A stretch of DNA of 64,000 nt. Origin: Galbula dea (taxonomy: Eukaryota; Chordata; Aves; Piciformes; Galbulidae). Positions 1 through 15,000 of this stretch are shown here, in pieces (positions within the stretch are counted from its first letter, which is position 1; every line of letters begins with the position of its first letter). The translations under genes and the position numbers were made by a program. The stretch spans positions 2,047,603 through 2,111,602 of the forward strand of contig VWZX01004666.1 in the NCBI GenBank assembly GCA_013399015.1, in the 5' to 3' direction. Under the pieces are notes generated by a model. The model searched no databases. It was given only the letters and a program-made list of their open reading frames with translations, and was not told the origin of the DNA.

Positions 1-3000
1 CAGTAGGGACTGCTCTGTGAGGAAAGGAGGGGAGTGGGGGGAAAGCATTTGCTTCAGACTTAAGCATCTAACATCCAGCTGCTTTCACCTTCCTCTATGC
101 AAAGGGCACAAGGAGACTCCAGAAGGAAAACATTGCCTGTGGTGGCCATGGATATGATGAGCTTCTTTTTATAAAGTTCAGGTGCTTCATGTGTCCCACA
201 AAGATGGGTTAATGGAGCAAGAAGGCACACAGCCCAGAAAGTCACAGGAAAGAGGAAACATGCAAAGTTGACATGGATGTTGATCATGTGCCCTACAGGG
301 GAGCTGCCTAGAGCAGATCAGGGCTAACTCCATTAAAAGAAATGATTTTGCAACAGCATTGAGGAGGTTGCAAGGAACTGGAGCTGCATATCTATCTTCT
401 GCTACTGTGGTTAAGAAGGGAGCTCAGCTTGCTCTCCTGCAGCTGCACTGCTGCCCTGGTCCAAGTGTGATCCCACTGAAGAGGGACAGCTAATCCAGTT
501 CAGCTCCCAGCTGGGGAAGGGTAGGACCCAGCACACAGGCAATCAAGGAGGGGATAGCTTGCTGAGTCTCCATAACTTTATTGCATTTATGTGCCTATGT
601 AATCAAGTGAGAAAGTCACACTCTGGATTTATAGCAGTTTGACCTTTTGTACTGAAGTAGGTGATATTTCTCCAATTTAGAGCTTTTTATATGCAGTGCA
701 TACTGTTAGCTTTGTTGGGCCAATATCCAAGAAGAGTTAGTGCCCAGATCTTTAACAAAGTCCTTTAAGGTAGTGTCTCAGGACACGTAAGTTATGTAGC
801 TGCTCCTTTCTCATCTCTGTGATTTCTGCTCTTGGGCATTGTCCACTGAGTTTTCATTCTCCACCACCTGGGTCCTGGCCTTTGGCCAAAGAAACAAAAT
901 TTATTCTAATTCTACTTAAAGGTAAAGGCATAGTAGCATTTCTGGTGTTCAAAGTGAAGGTGAAGGGCTGAGCTCTGGGGAAGCAGATGGGTATTTCAGT
1001 CTGTGTGTACTATGAGATAAACAGATGAGAAGAAAATCAAACCTGTGTAGAAGAACCTGAACCATTTAGAGGACCTCTTGTTTGGTAGAGCTGGCCACTC
1101 AATCATTTCCATTTCTGGCAGAGAAATGTGAATTGTGAATTCCCCTTCTTTTATATATGCAGAGCAGCAAGCAAGCCATGAGGATTTGTATTTTGCATGA
1201 GTGGGACTGAATAGCAAAGTTCTTGCTCTCACATAGGACCAAGATGGGAGCAGAAGATACCTGCATTTCACCACCTGCACATTCCAGGGCTGCTTGGTGT
1301 AAGGTACAGCACTGTAAAGAGGCACTGGGGCCTAACACAATCTTCCCCATGGCTGTAGTGTTGCAGCAAAGGTGCTGTGTAGGAGGTTGCTGAAGTTCTG
1401 TATTCCTCTAAGGATTTTTGGATTACAGAGTTTGTTTTTCTGTTTTTAAAGAGATCAAAGTTTCTAAGCTGTTTTTTCATTCAGATGTCTAACTGATAGT
1501 GGTGACAGCAGAGGAAATCAAAGGAGGGAATTATTGTCTGTGCATCTCAGTCATTCTTGTGGCTGCCTTTATCTGTAAGAACATTTCTGTTCCTTAAAGC
1601 CACACTTAACATAAACATAAAACCTTTTTGGCAGGTGGGTTCTGTGCTGGAACTTGGATTTTCAGATTTGTCTGTGACAGATGGAGTCTTTGTCCCTTTC
1701 AAATATGGGGCTTTGCACCTGCATTCTTCTTTCCACTGCCTTTTTATTTATTACTCATCAAAGGGAAACAACACAAAGTAAGCAGAAAAAAATATTTAGT
1801 ATTTTTCAAGCAAAAAAAATTATTAAGACCTTCCATCAATATTTCATGAGTTTGGGGTCATCTTAATATGTTTTTCAAAGTGTTTTTCTCTAAACAGAGC
1901 ATGAGTCACCATCACATCGGGCTTATGGTTTAGAGTTGCAGATTTCTGTGCACCAAAGAACTTGCCCTGAGAAATTATCTTTGGTAATGATAGAGGACAA
2001 CAGCTATTCATCCCTGTGAATGATGCCCACTATATTTAAAACTCAAGCAGTATCAGTCCTTATTTTCCCATAATATAATCTGCTGTGATATTGTGGTACA
2101 GACTAGCCCAAGCATATAAGCAAGGGTTTCAAAGAGAAAAGTCTCCTTGCTGCACGGCCTGTTTGCCACTGTATGCTATTTAGTCATGCCTGTGATTGGA
2201 CTGGAAACACACTCTGTGCCGGACTTGCCAATCAGAGAAATATGTGAGGTCTGGAGGGACCACTTGACATCCAGACTCTTCATAACTCTGCAAGTTCAAA
2301 CTTGAAGTTTAGGGCATGGCCTGGCTTTCTGTGGGAGGCAGCTGCAAAGAAGCAGGCGATGCCTGTAGCTCTGGTTGAATCCAAAGGTGTGAAAAAGGCA
2401 AGACACAGCTCTTCCTCCTGCTCTGCCTCCTTCTCTGCGGCAGTCCTGATTTCATATTCCAGGCATCCCTGCACCTGATGCCTCCACAGTGTGAGTGGGA
2501 GTTCAGTGAGTAAGTTACAGAGCAGTCTTGTCCAGGAGGTAGAATGAGCCCAGCACACCCACCTCAGACAAGAAAACAACCCCTCCTTTCCCAGGTTCTT
2601 TGTTGTGTTGTTTTCATTAGCCACCCACTCAAAAAAAATAAGTAAAACTTAAAATTTGCTGTCTAGTTCAGCCAGGAGTGCAGATCTCTCTGAGAAAGCA
2701 AATCTGCTGAAAGTTACAAAATGGAAGATGAGAAAACAGATGCTTAAATTGGGATCATATTCAAAACTAAGCCTGTGCTTGGTTATTCTGTCTTACCACT
2801 CCTTGAGGATGTTTAGAGGATGTTAATGACTTTCTTTCACTTGGAGAGATCCCAGAGCAGATCATAGATTGTACACAGTATGATAAATCTATTTTGCAGT
2901 GAAAGGCGTGCCTGGACCAGTCTGAGACATGCTTCATTCGTATTACAGTGCCATTAGGTGGCATAAAAAAATAACAATTTGTGAAGTTACTGCTTTGCAC

Positions 3001-6000
3001 TTCACTTGAGCTAATCTCTGAGCACAGTGTAGGCTGCTGCTCTTCACCCTGTGTAGCTGGGGCTGGGTAGCCTGTGCAGAGCTTGAGGTACAGCCACACC
3101 CAGGCTTGGACCTATGCTAAGTGTGCACATGCAACTTAAAACTGTTTTTGATTTTAGGCTACAGCTCCCTGTGTGGGGCAGTTTTTCCAACCAATGCTGA
3201 AATAGTCATCTCTCGGGTGGAATGTACAGGTTAGCCTTGCAACCAAACTGACCAGGAATAGTGCAAATAAGTTTGCGTTTGGTAGAGATGAGCAAAGAAA
3301 ATTAGAATTGCTTAGATAAGTTACTGTCTGAAGTTAGATTCTTCCTCTTGCAGAAACCATGCTGGAAATAACAGATTAAAGCTTCAGTCCTGTGTTCTCA
3401 AGTATCCTTTTCTCTCTTCTCTCTCCTTTCACCTTCAATCTGATCAGCAGAGGAGGTTGTAAAGTGATGCAGGTGAAGTGACTTTCTGGTTTGGGAAGAA
3501 GCTGTCTTTCTCCGAGAACCAGTATCACCATTTTTCATGGAGTCCAAGTTTGAGTTTTGTTGACAGTCTCCAGCTGCACTACCGATCCAGCTGTATGGCT
3601 TGGCCAATGAAGTCTAATGGGATCACAGGCTGAGACAGTGAGAAGAATAAGAGGACTGAGCACTAGTTTCCACAAAACAAATCTCAAACCCATAGATAAT
3701 TGAATAGATCTTCTCTGTGCATATTCCAGTTTTGTGAGCTCGAGAGACACACTTTAAAGTGCTTCATTTTACCCCCAATTAACTTTAATGCATCTTGTCT
3801 TGAGCTCTTGAGAGTGGAAACCCTGCCAGATTGGTTGTCTTAAGTCCTTTTAAAAAAAGGGAAAAAATGTGAGGTTCACACTGATTGCACCAAATTCTTT
3901 AAAATAAGAGCATTTGAGTGAACTATTAAATTTTCACCTCTATGGAAATAAGGCTCTATGTGCAAAGTGGAGAGCCTGACAAGTGATGATTGCTTTCTGT
4001 GCAATGTAATGGCCTTGAAGTACCATATAAAAAAGAAAAAAAAAAAAAACAACCCTATCACTTTAACTCATTTTCTTGGTAGGGTCTAATGAGTAATATT
4101 AAATGTTCCTACCAGAAAAGCAACATTTTTGGGGTAAGCTACTATCATCCTGTTTTGCATTAAGGCTAGGGTGAATTAGATATGACTGCAGTTTTAGTTT
4201 GCACAAAGTCATAAAACTTGCTTTGGAGTGACCAGAGTAGAAGGGGAAGTGGCAATTTCTGTGGGTTTGAACATGGCTTAGGTGATGCCATTTTGCATAA
4301 AGACTCCATTTTGTATAAATGAATAGTCTGCATACTGCTTTTTCTTTTTCCTACTTCCTTCCCCCCACACTTTTTCAATACACAGAGATGTTCATTTGGG
4401 CATACCTTTGGTCAGACAGCTGCAGTGGGCTTCTGTAGGCAAGTAAGGGTGAGATATAAAATAAGGGCAGGAATAATGCTGAGGAAAAACAAGAAACAAG
4501 GCACTATAGATGCAGTGTGTTTCAGGAAAGGGGTTAGTCACCAGAAAACTGTTGAACTTGGATTCTTCCAACACATGAACATTTAAGTATAGTCAACTGA
4601 GTGGTAGTGCAGTTTGGAAGTATAGATGCAGTAAAAATGAAAAACTGAATGTGAACAAGGTGAAAAGTAGAGAATCATTGAGCAAGTTACAAAAGTCCTC
4701 TATGTCTTTGACTGAAAACCTGCTAGCAAACTTGTGAGTAAAAAGCTATTCTTATTGCTTTGTTACTCTGTTTTATCTGGCAATAAAGTTCCCCGTATAA
4801 CAAGAACACATTATTACTGCCTGACCACCTGAAATTGCAGTGCAACAAGAGAACACCTAATAGCCAATGTGTTATCCCCATGGAAGGAAATGATCCATTA
4901 GCAAAATGCTATAAACTGGCAGGCAGGAGGGCAGCTAAGCATTTTGACCCTATTAGCCTGGAGATAGGAAACCTAGTAATCCTAGATGTGATTGCCTCAG
5001 AGATAAGTTTAATTACTGAAAATGCTAGAACTGCAGAAAGCCTGCAAAAATCCATCTTTCTTTGGGAGCACAGGGAAGAAATGAGGTAGTCTAGCAGCTA
5101 GAAAAGGGTACAAAGAGCTCCATTAGTCCATTTCATCCTTACATAATACTAACATGTAAAATGTACCAACTCTTTCCAAGGGGTTGTGGGTGCCCTCTTG
5201 AATGAGTATTCCTACTGCATCTTTCTTTCCTTATACTACTTTTCTCTAGTGTCTGGATGATGCCCTCAGTTCTGAAGCTGCACATGCATGGAAGAGTGTT
5301 GTATTCCATCCTGGCAGTTAGAAGGGTCCAGAAAAAGTTTGGTTGCAGAGAGCCACAGATGCAGAGGAGTTATCTTCATAAGCATAAGAACTCCATAGTG
5401 CTGTTGATTGTGGCTATCACAGGAGATTATGAAGTTATGCTGAGAGGTGGAACACCTCTTGGAAACCAAAGGATTGTTCTATAAAAAGTTTGAATATCAA
5501 ACATAACTATGAATTCAATCAAGCATCCAACTGGGGAAGTAAAATGCTGATGACATGGATTCTTTGTGCCATGCCTATTTGAAGGGCTGCTCTGTGCCAT
5601 TCTTTCAACAATTAATACTTCTGGAAATGAAAGTCTAGGAAGATAACTCATGCTGCAGTTGAGATGTAGAGGCAATAGTACCAGGTGATAGGCAGTTATG
5701 TTGTCCAAGTCCTGTGTCATCAAATCTGCTTCAGTGCTTTAGGGCTAGTGAAGAGTGGCTCAACCCTATGACTATACAAATGATAAATAGTGATGCCTAT
5801 ATCTAGTTAGTTGTAGACTTGGGCTTTTTTTTTTTTTTTCCACAGAACTCTCTCTTCTGTTTATCTATGCAAGCAGAAGTAGTACTAATCAGGGTTATCA
5901 TTAATTTAGGTTCTTTCTGATGCCAGTTGGTCAGTAGCTGTTGACCACTTCAAGCAACATAAACAGCATTTTTATTTCAAGTTGTTATAAGAAATTCCTC

Positions 6001-9000
6001 CAACAACATTTAAGGGAAATTCCAAGGTAGTAAAAACCTTACCTAGGTATAAACCCAAAGAATGATACATGTTGTCTACCTTTGCATGACTGCTTGCCCT
6101 TAGCCTGTGTCTAAGAGTCCATATCTATGGAATAGTAAAAGTTAACTCAGTGAAGTCTTAATCTCCACCATGTCTCTGAAATCAAAAGACTAACCTGAAG
6201 AGAAGTCCCATGCTAGGAGTATAGTTATGGATAAGGTAGAAGGAAATGGTTGATGTCAAGTGAAGCTGAATGTAAAGGTGATGTCTTCTGCCTTTGTTTT
6301 CTGGGCTTGTTCAGGAATAAAATTAAGAATTAAAATTCAGGAGTCAACTGCATCAAATAATGTCCTGTTCAATGCCAGTTGTACTATGATGTGCTCTGGG
6401 AAATAATCTCTTTTCTAGAAGTCTTAGGCACGTTCATTATGGGTCCCATGTGTTCGGTCGCTGGTATGAAGAGAGGTGGTTATTAGCTTTCTGAAATTAC
6501 CTGTTGTGTGAAATGGTAAGAGCCTGGAGTGGAGATTTTTGTATCTATTATAGTATGTCAAAGCACTGAGTCAAGGAAGCAACTCTGCAAAGGTTTCACA
6601 GATGTATCATTACAGTCTTGTTACTTTAATGCTTCAAACTGTCCCAGATAACCCACAATGAAACAAAGCAATGACTGCATCCACAGCTGAGGGACTCAGG
6701 CAATCCATGACAGCAAAAGTCAGTCTTCCCTCCCTGGGGGAGGAGGGTAGGGGAGAAAATGCTGTGATCCTAGAAGTCTGGCATTGTCAGGAGCTGGAAG
6801 TAAAACCAGCTCTTTTACTTAGCTGAAAGGCAATGAGGACCTAGCAATTGTTATTTCAAACGTGGTTAGATGGGCAGGAAAAGTTAACCTTCAAGGTATG
6901 GTTGTGCATGTTTTCTGACCCAAACAGTCTACAAAACAGTCTCTATGACTGAGGAGCAATAATTGTGTAACGTCTCAATAGCAGGGTATATCAATCATGT
7001 GGAGAAAAACCCTACCTTAACCACTAACTGAAAGAGTAGTTGATTAGCAGTGGGTGCAGCACCCGCTGTTGTGGCAGGGAAACTAGCTGTTAAGGAATCA
7101 TTTGGAAAGCACTGGCATTGCTGATGAGCTTAAGGAAGAGCCATGCCTTTATGTCACTGCAGGGGATGGACTGATGAACTAAGACTAAAATAAGAGGCAA
7201 GTGACCCCCACCGATGGTGGAAAGGCAGCAGTCTCCACTGAACGGCTTGCTTTTTTGTTCACAGGCTTTGGAGTGTCTTTGCATGGGGCTGCTTCGAAAA
7301 GCCTCCAGCAAGTCTGAGGGCTTCAAAAGACCAGATGTGAGAATTTCATTTTAGTGCACTGACACTAAGCCTAGGGTCATTTGTAATATCTTGAAGTAAC
7401 AAGCAATTGTGTAAATACGTGTCCCCCAGCCGTCTGCTTCTGTTAGACAGTGCTGGGTGTTTTATCACAAATTAATCATGCATTCTGACAGTAGCTGGAG
7501 TGGCATTTTCTGCTAAACTTATCCCTTTAATTAAATGTAGGTGCTCCATCTTCAGGCTGACAGTCTTGGGACGCCTGTTTAATTTTGTAATTGGGGCCAA
7601 TGGTTTGCCTGTTCGTCGTGCTTTTGCTTTCTGCATCTCCTCGTCCCCACCCATATTCACAAAACACAGCAAGCAGAGTTACAGATATTGAACAGGACAG
7701 GTTGGGTTGACAGCTAAGGTCACTTCAGAGAAGAACTGGAGCACTTGTGTGCTTGAACTGAGAAGGCTGCTGTGTCTGTTAAATGCAGATTGACAGAAGT
7801 GTCCAAGGGACAACCTTTCTTTTCTATAGGAAGCATTTAATTACTACTTTGCATTCAGGGGAAATGCTCACAAGTTTTTGTACTCAGATCTCCCTGAATC
7901 ATGATGTGTCTGATCAAAATTTTCTTTCTCTTCCAACTAGCCTACTTGAAATGTGTTTGAGAGAGATTTTGGGGAGGGATTTTGAGCATTAAAATGGCCT
8001 TTTGATCCTTTTTGAATCCCAAAACGACAAGTGGGTAAGCTGCTTTTTTCTTGTGAGAATCTAGATGTGTCTGCCCTTGCTGTGCACTGTTCCAAAAGGC
8101 TGGTTTGGAAATACTGTCTCATTTAGTGATTATGTTCTGAGTGTTTTATGCTTCATTCCTTCAAATGGAGGATTTGGCTTTTTCCTTTTATTTGGATTCA
8201 CAGTGCTTTTTTGAAGTCAGGAAAGATATTTTTGTTATTAAGTTTTAGGTAATACACTTTGCATTTCCAGGGTCTTTCCAGCTGAGGATCTTTGAAGATC
8301 TGACAAATTGCCATTTAAGCTATACATCACTTGAGGTCTGGTTTTCTGCAGGGCTGTCTGGCTCACCACATGAGATGGCTGCTGGTAGCATCCATCTGTG
8401 GAAGAGTCTGAAGGGTCTTCATGGCCTTCTAGCTCTCAGAAGAAACAGTAAACATTTTTTTTTCTGGGTACTTGAGTTCAGTAAGGAAGAAAAACAGAGT
8501 GTGCTCTGCTCATTTTGCACCTGTTTCTATAGAGCAATTTGCAAGGTAACAGCTGTCAGATGGTGGCTTCTGGAAATGAGACCTGGAATAATATCCCACT
8601 TACTCAATTGACTTAGGTCAGTGTATACCAGGGCTGTCAGTATGGTTAATTCACATTGCTGTACCTTGCACCTCATCCATGCAGCTGGGGTCCTCGGCTG
8701 CGGCAGGGTATCTTCCCTGGAACAAAGTAACTTCACGTTGCTGGTGTTTTCTACGATGTAAGACTTGTTCAAAATCCTTCCTGATTATCTCATTTGTGGC
8801 AGCCTTCCAGCTCCAATCTCATGCTATATTGCATCATATCTGATTCACCTTCCCTTGTGCAAGGGTGCCCTGGATTGCCTCACAGGCACCGTAATGTGAT
8901 GCCACTTTACTGTCCTGATGCTGTCACTAAGGTTGAGGTGTGCCTCTCCTTTTTAATCGTGAAAAGTAGCTGTGCACTGCAGGAATGCTTGGATTTTATA

Positions 9001-12000
9001 GTCTTTTATGTGGACCACACTATCCTGTTGAAGCACTTCATGCTTGACTTACCTGGACTGGACTGACTGGTACTGCAGGGTTTCACTAGTCAAAAATCTG
9101 GGCCTGAAATCATGCACAAAAATGTGCATTTCAGGTGCATACAGCCCTTATCCTGACTCAGACTGGAGAGATGGGAAATCTTGCAGTGACTGTCAGAAGA
9201 CAGGGCTGGGAAAGGTTGTTGAAGAGGAGAGGGCTTGTGCTGTGGTGAGGGAGGGATTTCCAGGGACCTTATTGTTAGAGGAAGTTGGAAAGTGGGCTGT
9301 AATGACCCCCCTGGGAGTTATTGTTAACTTTGGAAAAGATTCTGCTGATTAAGTACAGCAAGTCTGACAATGAGCAAAGGGTCTCTCTCTTGCTGTTCCT
9401 CTCTCCTCCCCACAACCTTTTAAGTGGCCCTCTTGGGCACAAAAGTTTGCTATTGCCACAGTAGCATGGTGCCTGGAGACACAGCTTTCCCAGCAGTGCT
9501 TAGCCTCTTCGTGTTTTCTGAGGGAGTAGACTTTGTGTTCAATGACCTACCTTGTCCAGAAGGTCATTCATTTACACCTAGTTGTTTTTCTTTTGTTTTG
9601 CCGCTTAAGATTGTTTTAAAATAGTCTTGTACTTGAGCATGTTTAGGCTTTTTCTTTTCATTTTAAAGTTATCCTTTCCAGAGAAAGTCTTGTCAAGAAA
9701 AAGAGAAATACACAACCTGACAAATGCCGATTCTTGCTTAAATCACTGATGACTACATCCAGGTGCTGTACTGACTGTCAGATCTCTTACAAATCTCCAA
9801 AACAAAGAAAACTCAAATAGCTGTGGCTTGTGTGCCCTTTAGATACAGTTGTCTGGGTATTGCTCATACACCTTTCTCTCCATATCTGGACTTTGTGCCA
9901 GTGTAGACACAACACAGTAATCAAAAGGATTCCTGCACTGTCCCTGGACCTTTCTCCACTGATTCAGACCACTGAACCAGTGCAGAACAGTGTTCAGAGC
10001 TGTTCCTAAGTCTAACACTCAGAGCAGACCTAGAGGTAGAGTTTTATACTACAAACTCGCTGTTTAAGAAATATTTTCCCTTTTGCCCTTCTTTTCTGGT
10101 GTTTGCCTAGAAATAGCCAGTGCTGGATAACTTGATAGCATTTGTGAATGAGTTGGTCACACTTCAGTCCTTAATAGTACATCTGTATTTCTCTGTGTCA
10201 GACTCATATCCAGCTCAGTTGGTCTGGTCAGAAGAACCCTAGAGAGGCCACTGGCTAAAGACCATAGCTGAGTAAACCTTAGCCTCCAGCTCTGGGCTGG
10301 ATCCACCATGCCAAGAGCTAAAGGAATACTTTGTTCAGCCACTGATGGTGCTGTTTTGTCAGTCACTTTCTAAGGAAAATGTTATGGGCTAGGTTCGGTT
10401 TCTCTTAACTCTGGCTTCATAGTAACTTAATTTGCCTGTAGCCATACTACTGGAAATAATTAAAGACAAGGATTATTTGGTGCGAAGAAAGTTGGAAGAA
10501 TTGGGGCCTTGATGAAAGCACTAAAAATAGCGAAACAGAGTTTCAACAAAGATGTAGTTACTTCTTTTATCTGCCCAGCTCTTACCATTTGTGAAAGTGA
10601 CTGCATGTTTCTCGGTGTGTTTTCAGACCTGTGACTTGACTATATATTGTAGTGTCTTTTATGCAGCTCCTGAACATTGCAGCAATCTCTGCTTAAACAA
10701 ATGTAACAATGACAGTCAGGTACCTATTGCATTTGCCATTTTTGTCCTGTCAACTCATCCTTTCAAAAGACACAATTTGAAATCAGTTTCTTCCATATTT
10801 ATTCTCCATCAGTGAACTCCCAGATCAGATTTGCTCAGGTTTAAAGTCAAAATAAGGTTTCTGTACCTGCCAGTGCTGAATGCTCAGCCTGGCATATAAA
10901 ACTCAAGCTGTGTTCTTCCTGCTGTGTGCGTTACCGTGTCAGCAGACATGGCTCTGGAACCAGCCAGTCGCTGGCAATTTTGCTGGGGATGCAGGAGGTG
11001 GAAAAAATATTGCTTGCTAGTCTACACAAATTTAGGTTTTATCAGAAAACTAAGCATACATTATGCCATTTTTTCCCCCCTCTTTTGCTAACTGATGTTT
11101 TCAGAGCTGCTCCAAGATTGTGCAGGTGCTATAGAGGTGAGAGCAGGACCATAGACTTGGAAACAGGCTTTGAAAGCACCAATGGGTGGTACACAGTGCC
11201 TTTTAACTGATGTTATCCTTCTGTTTCAAAGCAAACAAAGAAATACCTCCTTCAGTTTATAGTCTTTACTGTTTCCTGATGCAGCCCATTAAAGAGATGA
11301 ATGGGTTTACAGTAGCCTGCAGTATTGCCCAACGTGCAGTGGTTGATACATAAATGACAGCTTGGCAATTTCTCATGTTTTCTCAGCGAAGATCTTATTA
11401 ATTGTCAGAAGGTTTTCTCTTCTTCCATTAGTGTGATATCATTATACTGCAGCTCATGGCATTTTACACTGAATATTTCATGTTGGAAAGCAAAAGTGGT
11501 GCTTTTTTTTTTTTGCTTGTCATTGTTTTGATTAGGAATTCCACTGGTCCCTGTTGAGAAGAGCCCTTACCAAAGTGCAGCTAAGAAATTAATAAGCAAG
11601 AAGTGCATGAAAACTTTTTGTCTAAGTTAGGACAATAAGCTTTCCTACAGCTTCTCAGTCTTCTCTGTCTTTCAGCCTTCTTAGCCTGAACAGAGTGACA
11701 AAATAATATTCTATTAAGAAACAAAATTTTGCTTTCTTCTCAACAAGTCAGTTTTGGCTTGAATGCCCTGCTGTGTGCATGGGAAGTTAAGGATATTGGG
11801 AGGAAGAAACTGTGCTTTAGATATTCAGGAATGTTCTGTGGTCTCCATTCACTACAGTAGTTGTTTTTTTTGGTTTTGTTTTTTTTTTTTCTTTCCAAGC
11901 TTCGTTATTTTGAATCTATTTGGCAGACCTTTGGCAGAGGCAGAATAACATCTAAAAAGTCAATTCTATTTTCTGAAAAGTTAAGTCCATATGTTACTGT

Positions 12001-15000
12001 AGTTTCTGTGTTCTTACAGTTGGGCTAGTTGGGTAATCTACCATCTTATTTTTTTTCCCAGTAAGCTTAAATTGAACTATGCCTAGTCACATCTAAGGGG
12101 AAATGTTCCCCTGATTCCTTCCTCTGGGGCTAGACATGAAGTATGCAAACTATGAGAGGCCAGCTGCTAGTGCAACAAACATGAACAAAAATGTCTTTCC
12201 CTTAATGAATGACTTTACTTGCCATTAATATTTTTTATTAGTTTCATGACAAAATATTGCAGTGTAAAACAAAGAACTGACTTGTCTTCCATCCCAGAGC
12301 TGCTTATCAGCTTTGATGTTACAAGCTACCTCATTGTATGTTTTCAGAAGATTGTGAATTTTTTTAAAGCAAATGGCAAAAGGTGGTTTTTTTGTTTCTT
12401 CAAGTCTGTGTATGCCAAAGTTTTGACAAGGTGAAGCCCTGTGTAGTGTATTTGTTGGCATATTTCCTTGCCCTTCTGAAAGCCTGTTTTGATTTTGTTG
12501 GTTTTTCTGCTTTGTACCTCCGAGCAACAATTCAACTTTAACAATGCATATGAAAAACTCCACAAAGAGTTACTTTTATGTGATCGCTGGCTCAGAAACA
12601 ACCCTGTTCTGTGACTTACATCCCTACTTCCAGCTGCCAACTGAGAGATATAGTGCTTGCTCCAGTGGATAGTGGTTATACAAATTGTACTTGTGTGGGC
12701 AGCACCTGTCAAGTCCTGAACCTAAGTACTCAACTCGGAGTCTTTAAGACTTTGTTCCTGTGATTTGTTTTTATTCCTCCTCTCTGTAGCATGCCATCAT
12801 AACCTCTGGAGCCATTGATTGCTATCAGCTAACCAAATCTGACAGAAAAATTGTAGTCTCAAAGATGAGTTTCTAAGAATCTTTTTGGAAGATAGTTGAT
12901 GTGGCATTTTTATGACAGTCTCCTCTGCACATATTGAGAATGGCAGCATGGGTTTAGCTGATCTTAGACAAGGGAACTCACATAGGGAGAGCTCTTGTGA
13001 AGGCCTGGCTACAGGAGGGGTTTCAGATGAAGGTTATAGTGTCTTCAATGCTTGTTCTAGTCAGCGATGAGATGAGTCTGCTGGGAAGGACTCTTCACCC
13101 TATGCTTGCAGAGGTCCCTATATGACCTGCAGTGTGTGTACTTTGCTCTGCGTAGATTTAAGCTCAGTTGCTGAGGACTTCCCATGTTGGTGATCAGCTT
13201 ACTGAGACCTCTCAAGGGCCTTTAAGTTCTTTTCTCTGTTTAAGTACCTCAGCCAAAGTTTCCTGAACAGGTTGTCTTACGAGTAGCAGACAAAGGCTGA
13301 CTGTCTCGGAGAGTTGATTCAGCTGCCACTCAGAAGTGTGAGTATTAATTCTAGTCACTAAGAATTTGCATCTACAGAATTGGGCTGGGAGATGTGGGGT
13401 TGACAAACTCTAACATATGAACTTCCCAGCCTCTAAAGCTGTTGCTACATCATAAGGGCACATGGTTTGAAGGAGGGACTGATGAGCCAAAGGAGTTGAC
13501 CAGTGCAGAGGGGAGGGAAAGGGGAGCAGGAGGCTTTCCCAAATCCCTAAATTTTCTGTTCAGGGTTGGTTCTCAACAGTTTGCCTCTCCTTCTCCTTAC
13601 ATCTAAATTTTAAAGTATTGAGAAACATTGGTTAGGGAAATTGTGCTGGTTTGCCTTTTGGAAATGTAATTGAAGTCTTCTGTAATCCTCAGGTGTTGCA
13701 TCTCAATGAATATCTGGGTGAAGCTGTGGCTTGATACTAGTGTGAAGGTGTTTGTTGTGTCTTCTCGGTTTGGGAATCACTGCCCTACATCATCCTTCCC
13801 GATTACAAAAACTATGACTGTCTTCCTCTCAATCCTTGAGCCTTTCTCCCTGTCATACCAATCACCACCTTCTCTGTGCTGAACTGTACCTAGATCAGTA
13901 TCTTCCAAGACCTTTGATTTTACAGGTGCTGGAAAATCTGAAGCTTCTGCATTGTTTAGATATAATGAGAGACCTCACTTGATGACTCACCTGCTTGCGG
14001 CCGATATTGTGGCACAGATTTCCTTGCTGCCTATCTTGGCATACCCCACACTTTATTGGTTACTCTGAGATTAAATTCAGTTTCACTTCGTAAACTGACT
14101 CTGAAACATGGACACAAACCAAAGCCCAAACAGATGCGGAGAGCTGATTGCACTATGTACATTTTTCACTTCGAGTAGATGAATTTGTAGCTTTCCTAAT
14201 GATGTTTGGCTGGTGTCTGAGTGGGGCCAAGGTGGCAGATTGCCCAGAGCTTTGTGACTGATCTAGGATGAGCAGGAAGCCTCCACATCCTAGGGAGGGG
14301 GAAGAGGGACTTGGCAGGCACTATGTCCCACCTTCTAATGTCCTTGGCTTCAAGAATTCTTCCTTTCTTTAGCAGAGAAGCCCAGTCAGGCCCAGCATGT
14401 TGTAAAACAAATCTGCTGCAGATGAAAATAGCATGCTTGTTTCTTAGCAAATCCCATTTAAATGGCAGCGTGAACCTAGATATCATCTGCTGTGTGCACT
14501 CTTTGTTCTGAGCTTGTACAGACGGGTGATTTGCATGGCCATCATTTCCAGAAGTGTTGTCTGCCGCAGACCAGATGTTCATCCTTCCTCCACTGAGACT
14601 CTGCTCTGTTCTTTTCTTCTTGTTCCCTACTCTTGAAACAAATCTCTTACAGATATTATCATCAAGACTGAAACTATGCAGTCTCCATCTGACTGCCGCA
14701 CATCCAGCTAGTATTAGTGTAGTTAATTGTGCTGAAACCTGTCCACAACAACTGCTGCCCTTCTTGCCTACAGTCACTCCCAATATCATTGTTTCAGGCG
14801 TCTGCATACCTAGCCATAAAATGGATGCGAATCTCACCCTACCATATCCTACTGCCCCCTAACCAGAGAGGCATTTAATGAAAGCCCAATGTGAATGTTG
14901 GCGTCCTTCCCCACTGCCAAATCAGCCTAAAAACTTGCAAAGATCAATTGTCAACGGACTAGTGGGGCTGAGGATTGCAGCAGCCCTGACAAAGCTGATG

